Shown: positions 1 through 4,154 of the stretch, one piece after another | Layout of the letters: each line of letters begins with the position of its first letter | Position numbering within the stretch: position 1 is the first letter of the stretch | Source of the DNA: Treponema sp. UBA3649 | Lineage (GTDB): Bacteria; Spirochaetota; Spirochaetia; Treponematales; Treponemataceae | Length of the DNA stretch: 9,646 bases | Assembly: GCA_002373325.1 (NCBI GenBank) | Contig: DFKI01000057.1 | Coordinates: 1 to 9,646, forward strand | Reading direction: 5' to 3' | The notes under the pieces: model-generated | What the model was told of the DNA's origin: nothing | What the model saw: the letters and a program-made list of their open reading frames with translations, nothing else | The model's database searches: none | Position numbers and translations under genes: made by a program

Positions 1-152
1 ACGTTGCAAGCCGAATGGAAAGCACGGGAGTTCCCATGAAAATCCACGTGACGGAATCAACCCGGGTTCAGACAGCCGACCATTTTTCCTACACCGAGAA
101 CATTGAAATCGACGTAAAAGGAAAGGGATTGATGAAGACTTACTTTTTATAA
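1..152 (+). CDS. Class III adenylate/guanylate cyclase, C-terminal fragment
   Basis: This is the 3' end of a gene entering from the left; the reading frame begins at position 3 and ends with TAA at 150-152. The first residues read VASRMESTGVP, the conserved strand of class III nucleotidyl cyclases (usual form NxASRMES), which carries the arginine that stabilises the transition state. The last visible bases of the preceding codon (AC) are compatible with the partner asparagine. The tail IDVKGKGLMKTYFL is the usual end of the catalytic domain. The protein would convert ATP to cAMP (or GTP to cGMP). Its N-terminal sensor part, and so its input signal, lies outside the window. Nothing links it to the zinc genes downstream. 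Confidence 0.9.
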   Translation, partial: VASRMESTGVPMKIHVTESTRVQTADHFSYTENIEIDVKGKGLMKTYFL

Positions 153-190
153 ATAGATTTTTTAATTGCACACTTCAGTTTGATTTGCAT

Positions 191-197
191 AAAGGAG
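191..197 (+). promoter_or_regulatory. Ribosome binding site deciding the start at 204
   Basis: AAAGGAG lies six bases before the ATG at 204. It favours that ATG over the in-frame TTG at 180, which has no such site before it. Confidence 0.8.
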
Positions 198-203
198 ATT
201 CAC

Positions 204-602
204 ATGGAAGAAAATTTGAACTTTGACGAAAGAGCGGATTTGGCTTATGATTTGAAATCGACCGGGCAGGGAAACTGTACTCAGGTGGTGCTCAAGGCGT
301 TTGAGGACAAGATGCCTCTTTCCCCGGATGATTACATGAAACTCAGCGCGGGATTTGCCGTGGGAATGGGATGCATGGAATCCACATGCGGTGCTCTTAT
401 TGGTGCCGTCATGGTCGCAGGAATTCTTTCGGAAGGAAAAGGAACTGCGAAGATTGCAAAATCCATGCTTTTGAATTTCAAGGAAAAATGCGGTGACACA
501 ATCTGCAAAAAACTCAAGGGCATCGGTGAGGACAAGGTGCTCTGTGAGTGTCCCGACTGCTGTAAAAATGCCGTGCTTTCGCTTAAAGAATCCATGGGCT
601 AA
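204..602 (+). CDS. C_GCAxxG_C_C family protein (cysteine-rich)
   Basis: A 132-residue protein with the cysteine spacing of the C_GCAxxG_C_C family: GNC (Cys25), then Cys57 and CGALIG (62-67), then Cys96, Cys101, Cys114/116 and Cys119/120 near the end. The family is common in anaerobes. It is thought to bind metal or a redox centre through its conserved cysteines, but its biochemical role is not established. No signal peptide is visible, so it should be cytoplasmic. The glycine-rich stretch before the motif reads GMGC rather than the GGG-type run I expect for the family. The start at ATG 204 is fixed by a good ribosome site. No terminator is obvious directly after it; the following 440 bases hold the RNA candidate. 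Confidence 0.85.
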   Translation: MEENLNFDERADLAYDLKSTGQGNCTQVVLKAFEDKMPLSPDDYMKLSAGFAVGMGCMESTCGALIGAVMVAGILSEGKGTAKIAKSMLLNFKEKCGDTICKKLKGIGEDKVLCECPDCCKNAVLSLKESMG

Positions 603-612
603 AATCATCTGG

Positions 613-631
613 AAAAATTCAAAAAGTCCCT
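613..631 (+). repeat. Direct repeat, copy 1 (upstream promoter box)
   Basis: AAAAATTCAAAAAGTCCCT matches positions 990-1008 at 18 of 19 bases. Copy 2 runs straight into the -35 of the Fur-family gene. Copy 1 stands at nearly the same distance before the predicted start of the RNA candidate. It may be an UP-element-like box or a duplicated segment. Confidence 0.75.
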
Positions 632-657
632 GTCGTTAGTATGTGTTAATCTAAAAC
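630..657 (+). promoter_or_regulatory. Weak candidate promoter for the RNA at about 664
   Basis: By alignment with the Fur-gene promoter, the -35 would be CTGTCG (630-635, 3 of 6 consensus). The -10 would be TAAAAC (652-657, 4 of 6) after 16 bases, with an A-rich box upstream. The predicted start is near 664. Alone it would be too weak to call; it is kept because it shares the upstream box and geometry with the strong promoter at 1008-1036. Confidence 0.3.
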
Positions 658-663
658 ATGGGA

Positions 664-940
664 GTGAGGGAATATGTATAAGGCAAGTGCCGTAAATATT
701 GCATGGGAAACTTAATGTCGATTGAGGAAACGCTGTAATGTAGGGGAGGTTCGTGACAAGCAGGCATTTGTGCGGTGCGACCGAAGGGAGACAAATACCT
801 TATACCGCACTTTGACTAAAGGATTGGGAGTTTTGATGGTTTTTCGACAGAAAAATGAGAGCTTTGCGAACAAATCAAAACTCCTTAGCAAGCGGCAGCT
901 TGCTTTGATTCTCACCGTAAATGAAAGCGGTTCCTCTTTT
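664..940 (+). ncRNA. Candidate structured non-coding RNA
   Basis: No convincing gene fits this stretch, but it is unusually rich in complementary segments. A long-range helix pairs 724-734 with 926-936 (10 of 11 pairs, one A-G mismatch). Inside it, 770-776 pairs with 804-810 (7 pairs) and 827-837 with 874-884 (11 perfect pairs). Within that last loop lies a 6-bp hairpin (840-845 with 850-855). A further hairpin has a GGCA loop (887-893 with 898-904). Possible pseudoknots are 664-668 with 911-915 and 749-753 with 867-871. The 3' side of the closing helix is followed by TTTT. The strand is assigned from the promoter-like sequence and the T-run. I cannot name the class: tmRNA, RNase P, SRP and 6S signatures are not recognisable. 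It could instead be the structured 3' untranslated region of the upstream gene or a decayed mobile RNA element. Confidence 0.42.
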
Positions 941-989
941 AGATTTTAGTTTTCCAAGTTTATTTTAGATTTGCACTTGCCTTCTACAA

Positions 990-1008
990 AAAAATTCGAA
1001 AAGTCCCT
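990..1008 (+). repeat. Direct repeat, copy 2 (upstream promoter box)
   Basis: AAAAATTCGAAAAGTCCCT is the second copy of the box at 613-631. Its last T is also the first base of the TTGACA -35 hexamer, so it occupies the place of an UP element. Confidence 0.75.
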
Positions 1009-1036
1009 TGACAAAAAATCCGCTTTGTTGTAAATT
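1008..1036 (+). promoter_or_regulatory. Sigma-70-type promoter of the Fur-family gene
   Basis: A consensus TTGACA (1008-1013), a 17-base spacer and TAAATT (1031-1036, 4 of 6) form a clear housekeeping promoter with an A-rich upstream tract. Transcription should begin about seven bases past the -10, at or next to A1043, the first base of the start codon. This probably drives the whole zinc cluster. Confidence 0.8.
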
Positions 1037-1051
1037 GCAACTATGTTGCAA
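1035..1051 (+). promoter_or_regulatory. Probable Zur/Fur-family operator
   Basis: TTGCAACTATGTTGCAA is a perfect 7-3-7 palindrome. It overlaps the end of the -10, the predicted transcription start and the start codon (1043-1045). A Fur-family dimer bound here would block RNA polymerase, giving autorepression. The motif differs from the classical Fur box and from the Bacillus and enteric Zur boxes as I remember them. No second full copy was found in the window. Binding is inferred from symmetry and position. Confidence 0.65.
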
Positions 1052-1462
1052 AAGTCCTATCACACTAAGACAACAGATTTGATTTCTCAATTCATCCAGA
1101 CGAAAATGGACTGCGGATTTACAGCCGGGGAGCTTTCTGATTTTTTGACATCCCACGGTGTGAGCGTGAACAAAACGACGGTCTACAGAAATCTGGACAA
1201 GATGACCGAAAACGGCAAGCTCATAAAACACAAGTCACTCATCGCCGACGGATTTGTTTACCAGACAGCCGAGGAGGAAAATCACTGCGAGGAGCACATC
1301 CATTTCCAGTGCTGCAAATGCGGATCGGTAATCCATCTTTCGGATGAAAAAACCAGCGAGTATCTGAAATCGCTTTCGGAGGATTTGGGACTGCAAATCA
1401 ACCTGAACCTTTCGTCTCTGAACGGAATCTGCCAGAAATGCAGGAAGCAAGGTGAGCATTGA
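1043..1462 (+). CDS. zur: Fur-family metal-responsive repressor, probably Zur
   Basis: A 139-residue Fur-family regulator. The N-terminal winged helix includes the recognition helix TTVYRNL (45-51). The dimerisation/metal domain has the HCEEHIHFQCCKCG block (81-94), with structural-zinc CxxC pairs C90/C93 and C130/C133. Fur-type proteins bind DNA with metal bound and repress uptake genes. Zinc rather than iron is inferred from the downstream COG0523 GTPase and ZnuA-type protein, not from residues unique to Zur. ATG 1043 is the only plausible start: an in-frame stop lies at 1031-1033, and there is no Shine-Dalgarno sequence. The promoter spacing implies that the messenger starts at this ATG. 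The next gene's start lies one base beyond this gene's stop. Confidence 0.9.
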   Translation: MLQKSYHTKTTDLISQFIQTKMDCGFTAGELSDFLTSHGVSVNKTTVYRNLDKMTENGKLIKHKSLIADGFVYQTAEEENHCEEHIHFQCCKCGSVIHLSDEKTSEYLKSLSEDLGLQINLNLSSLNGICQKCRKQGEH

Positions 1463-1463
1463 C

Positions 1464-1778
1464 ATGAAGATGAGCTTTCGCAAAATCAATTCAGACAGAG
1501 CACGCCTTCTGCTTTCGGTTCTCCTAATCATCTTCACAATCTCGACCGTGCTTTTTACGGCCCATGAAATGCACCATGAATGCTCCGGGGAAGACTGCCC
1601 CATCTGCTTTGTGACTCAGACCTCAGCGCAGAATCTGAAGCTTTTGTCTTTTGTCCTGTCGCTTTTTTTCATCGAGCGCATTTTCAAAACCACACAAAAA
1701 AATAAATCCGTAACATTCGCAAAATCAGTTCTTGAGTCCACAACTCTGGTTTCGCAAAAAATCCGCCTGAACGACTAG
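1464..1778 (+). CDS. Small Cys/His two-helix membrane protein of the zinc cluster
   Basis: A 104-residue protein I cannot assign to a named family. It has a basic N-terminus, a first membrane segment (about 14-33) and a compact Cys/His loop, HEMHHECSGEDCPIC (34-48). A second hydrophobic segment (about 58-74) and a polar tail follow. His34, His37, His38, Cys40, Cys45 and Cys48 could bind a metal. From memory, small proteins with a similar CSGEDCPxC loop occur beside zinc-uptake genes in other bacteria; this is unverified. ATG 1464 is preferred over GTG 1452 because GGTGA lies eight bases upstream and the ATG falls one base after the repressor's stop. It probably shares the repressor's transcript. 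A role in zinc sensing or handling at the membrane is inference. Confidence 0.75.
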   Translation: MKMSFRKINSDRARLLLSVLLIIFTISTVLFTAHEMHHECSGEDCPICFVTQTSAQNLKLLSFVLSLFFIERIFKTTQKNKSVTFAKSVLESTTLVSQKIRLND

Positions 1779-1862
1779 ATTCCCCATTCAAATTTTCAAC
1801 GCCTCAAGTTAAAAATCCTTGGGGCCGCTTTGCAAAAAATCAAATTTGAACGGGAAATAAAA

Positions 1863-2975
1863 ATGGAAAAGAAACCGGTAACTCTCATCACGGGATATTT
1901 GGGTTCCGGTAAGACGACTCTGCTCAACGAAATCCTTCGCCAAGAAAAAAGAAGGGTCGCGCTTATCGTGAACGACATGGGAAGCATCAACATTGACGCT
2001 TCAATTATAAAAAAGAATGGTTCCGCCGTGGCTCAGAGCGAAATGTACGAGATGCAGAACGGATGCATTTGCTGTACTTTGCGCGAGGAGTTCATCAAGC
2101 AGGTGGAGCAGATTTCGGACAACGACTCAATCGAGACTGTTTTCGTGGAGGCTTCGGGAATCAGTGATCCGGGTGCCATCGCAGCGTCTTTCCTTGCTTT
2201 CGAGGATGACAATCCTGACACGAACGTCTATCTTTCAAACATCGTTACGGTTGTGGACGCAGACAGAATCTACCGCGAGTTTATGACGGACCTGCAGGAC
2301 TACGACGTTAAGGACGAGAACAATCTTTCTTCAAATGATGTCACAACTCTGATTGTTGACCAGATGGAATTCTGCAACACAATCGTCCTGAACAAAATCG
2401 ACTTGCTGAATGAGGAGCAGATTGAGCAGGTGATAAATCTTATCCGCGACTTCCAGCCCAAGGCAGAAATCATCAAGACGGAGCATGGAAAGGTGGACAT
2501 TGACCGAATCATCTCCACGCAGAAATTCAATTACGAGATGGTGGATTCCTCATCGGCAATCCAAAAGGCAATCAACTCGCTTTCACAGGAAAACAGGGGC
2601 GAGACCGACGAGTACGGAATCTCCAGTTTTTCTTACGAATACAAAAAGCCCTTTGACGAGAAAAAATTCCTTGATTTTATCAACGACGATTTCCCCAAGG
2701 ACATAATCCGAGCGAAGGGATACATCTGGTTCAAGGAAAGACCTCAGGATGTTCTTTTGTTCGAGCAGGCGGGTAGAAACACTTCCGTAATGGCCATCGC
2801 ATATTGGGTGGCGGCTCTGGACAAAAAGACACAGAAAGAGTGCCTTGCGGAGGACGAGGAGCTCAGGAATTCCTGGGACGCTGAATATGGTGACAGGATG
2901 AATCAGATTGTGTTTATCGGCAAAAATTATGACAAGGCGAAAATCCTTTCCAGACTGGAAAAGTGTCTTGCGTAG
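1863..2975 (+). CDS. COG0523 (CobW/ZNG-type) metallochaperone GTPase
   Basis: A 370-residue G3E-family GTPase. It shows Walker A GYLGSGKTT (11-19), the family's metal-binding CxCC as NGCICCTLR (Cys68, Cys70, Cys71), the switch/Walker B-like EASGISDP (96-103) and the base-specificity motif NKID (177-180). A CobW C-terminal domain begins at about residue 265. Members that sit in Zur regulons use GTP hydrolysis to hand zinc to client enzymes during zinc shortage. This context and the CxCC motif support a zinc role rather than cobalamin or nitrile hydratase assembly. There is no His-rich tail. ATG 1863 matches the usual family N-terminus; a TTG at 1830 would add 11 residues. The ribosome site (GGGA at 1852) is weak. 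The gene is probably cotranscribed from 1008. Confidence 0.93.
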   Translation: MEKKPVTLITGYLGSGKTTLLNEILRQEKRRVALIVNDMGSINIDASIIKKNGSAVAQSEMYEMQNGCICCTLREEFIKQVEQISDNDSIETVFVEASGISDPGAIAASFLAFEDDNPDTNVYLSNIVTVVDADRIYREFMTDLQDYDVKDENNLSSNDVTTLIVDQMEFCNTIVLNKIDLLNEEQIEQVINLIRDFQPKAEIIKTEHGKVDIDRIISTQKFNYEMVDSSSAIQKAINSLSQENRGETDEYGISSFSYEYKKPFDEKKFLDFINDDFPKDIIRAKGYIWFKERPQDVLLFEQAGRNTSVMAIAYWVAALDKKTQKECLAEDEELRNSWDAEYGDRMNQIVFIGKNYDKAKILSRLEKCLA

Positions 2976-2987
2976 AAAATATAATAG

Positions 2988-3004
2988 GCGACAGTCGTTT
3001 TTTT
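2988..3004 (+). terminator. Weak possible terminator or attenuator after the GTPase gene
   Basis: GCGACAGTCGT can form only a four-pair stem with a three-base loop, but seven Ts (2998-3004) follow it. It is too weak to call a full terminator. It might lower expression of znuA relative to the first three genes. Confidence 0.2.
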
Positions 3005-3013
3005 AAGAATCCT

Positions 3014-3076
3014 GTCATTATCGGGCTTGACCCGATAATCTGCTAAAAGGATTGCCGGATCAAGTCCGGCAATGAC
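3014..3076. repeat. REP-like element: two inverted palindromic units
   Basis: Two 27-base units (3014-3040 and 3050-3076) face each other across nine bases. Each is itself a palindrome. Unit 1 pairs ATTATCGGG with CCCGATAAT around CTTGA; unit 2 pairs ATTGCCGGA with TCCGGCAAT around TCAAG. The outer ends GTCATT and AATGAC are also complementary. Such GTCATT-flanked, CTTGA-loop palindromes are typical of intergenic repeats that occur in many copies per genome. Here it lies in the 144-base gap before znuA. It could stabilise the upstream mRNA or damp readthrough, but it lacks a T-tract, so it is not a classical terminator. Confidence 0.85.
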
Positions 3077-3119
3077 ATGGACTTATAAAAATCGAAATTG
3101 AGCCTAATAGGAGAAAAAG

Positions 3120-4091
3120 ATGAAAAAGATTTTCAAAGTATTGCTCGCATCCATTTTTATGCTTTGCGGTGCAAGTGCGTTCGCGGCAAAAAAATCAATT
3201 GTGTGCGTGACCTACCCTGAGTACGACTGGGTTATGAACATTTTGGGCGGCAAGGCATCCGGCTTCAATGTCACCCTGCTCCAGAAAAACGGAACCGACC
3301 TGCACAGCTATCAGCCGTCGGTCAAGGACATCGCTTCCATTTCAAGCTGCGACATGCTGGTCTATGTCGGAGGTGAGAGTGATGAGTGGGTTGAGAAGGT
3401 CCTTTCAAACGCGAAGAACAAAAACATGGTCGTAGTGAACATGATGGAAGTCCTTGGCGACAAAGTTAAGGAAGAAGAGTTTGTGGAGGGAATGCAGGGA
3501 GATGAGCATGAGCATGAAGATGAGCATGAACATCATCATGACGAGGATGAGGTTGAGTACGACGAGCACGTGTGGCTTTCACTCAAAAATGCCGTGGTGA
3601 TTGTGAACCATCTTTCAGAAAAAATCCAGAGCCTTGATTCCGCAAACTCAAGCGTCTACAAATCAAATGCGGCATCCTACGTAAAGCAGATTTCCGATTT
3701 GGACAGGGAGTATGAAAAGGCAGTCGCAACTTCCTCAAAAAAGACCGTGCTCTTCGGCGACCGTTTCCCCTTCCGCTATCTTGTGGATGATTACGGACTT
3801 TCCTATTTCGCGGCATTTGTCGGTTGCAGCGCGGAATCCGAGGCGAGCTTTGAGACAATCACTTTCCTTTCAAAGAAGGTTGACGAGCTTGGACTCAAAT
3901 CAGTTCTCACCATTGAAAAGAGCGACAAGAAGATTGCGAGGACAATCATCTCAAACACAAAGGAAAAAAATCAGGAAGTGCTTGAGATGGACTCATTGCA
4001 GTCAGTCACAGAGTCAGACATCAAGGGTGGAAGAAATTATCTTTCCGCGATGAAGAAAAATCTTGAGGTGCTGAAAACAGCCCTGAGATAA
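3120..4091 (+). CDS. znuA: ZnuA-type zinc/manganese ABC transporter binding protein
   Basis: A 323-residue cluster A-I metal-binding protein. The signal peptide (1-23) fits cleavage near AFA-A. Cys16 does not sit in a good lipobox, so it may be a free periplasmic protein. The first histidine ligand is His62 in LHSYQPS. A His/Asp/Glu-rich loop occupies 128-149, and the second ligand is His150 in DEHVW. The usual third histidine before the FxYL motif is replaced: the segment reads GDRFPFRYL (213-221), placing Arg215 at the expected His position. The acidic-rich loop is typical of zinc rather than manganese carriers. AGGAG lies six bases before the start. A TATAAA at 3084-3089 could be a private -10, but no -35 is convincing. 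No permease or ATPase gene follows. Confidence 0.92.
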   Translation: MKKIFKVLLASIFMLCGASAFAAKKSIVCVTYPEYDWVMNILGGKASGFNVTLLQKNGTDLHSYQPSVKDIASISSCDMLVYVGGESDEWVEKVLSNAKNKNMVVVNMMEVLGDKVKEEEFVEGMQGDEHEHEDEHEHHHDEDEVEYDEHVWLSLKNAVVIVNHLSEKIQSLDSANSSVYKSNAASYVKQISDLDREYEKAVATSSKKTVLFGDRFPFRYLVDDYGLSYFAAFVGCSAESEASFETITFLSKKVDELGLKSVLTIEKSDKKIARTIISNTKEKNQEVLEMDSLQSVTESDIKGGRNYLSAMKKNLEVLKTALR

Positions 4092-4109
4092 ATCACCCAC
4101 ATCCGAATC

Positions 4110-4143
4110 AAAAAGCGGGCATCCTGAAATTCGGGGTGTCCGT
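4110..4143 (-). terminator. Rho-independent terminator of the hrpB operon
   Basis: On the minus strand a 12-bp stem (4142-4131 with 4127-4116; three G-U pairs) closes a three-base loop. It is followed by TTTTT (4114-4110), beginning 12 bases past the hrpB stop. On the plus strand no T-run follows, so it should serve mainly the minus-strand operon and keep it from running into znuA. Confidence 0.75.
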
Positions 4144-4154
4144 AAATGCACAAG

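Noticed and set aside
166..194. Promoter before the C_GCAxxG_C_C gene
   Set aside because: TTGCAC with a CATAAA after 16 bases is a poor match. It would start transcription downstream of the ribosome site, leaving it out of the message.
162..608. Long reading frame on the minus strand opposite the C_GCAxxG_C_C gene
   Set aside because: It is an antisense shadow: the plus-strand frame has clear family motifs and a ribosome site.
664..940. RNase P RNA, tmRNA, 6S RNA or group II intron
   Set aside because: There is a GAGGAAA segment but no other RNase P signature. There is no tRNA-like end as in tmRNA, no simple rod with a central bubble as in 6S, and no complete domain V. None could be supported by eye.
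722..949. 75-codon reading frame on the plus strand in the gap before the Fur-family gene
   Set aside because: It has no ribosome site and no recognisable domain, and it coincides with the strong inverted repeats of the RNA candidate. It is not reported as a gene.
1235..1603. 122-codon minus-strand frame across the repressor and membrane-protein genes
   Set aside because: It is antisense to two well-supported genes, has no domain features and spans their junction.
3014..3076. CRISPR repeat or rho-independent terminator
   Set aside because: There are only two inverted units and no spacer series, and neither hairpin is followed by a T-run.
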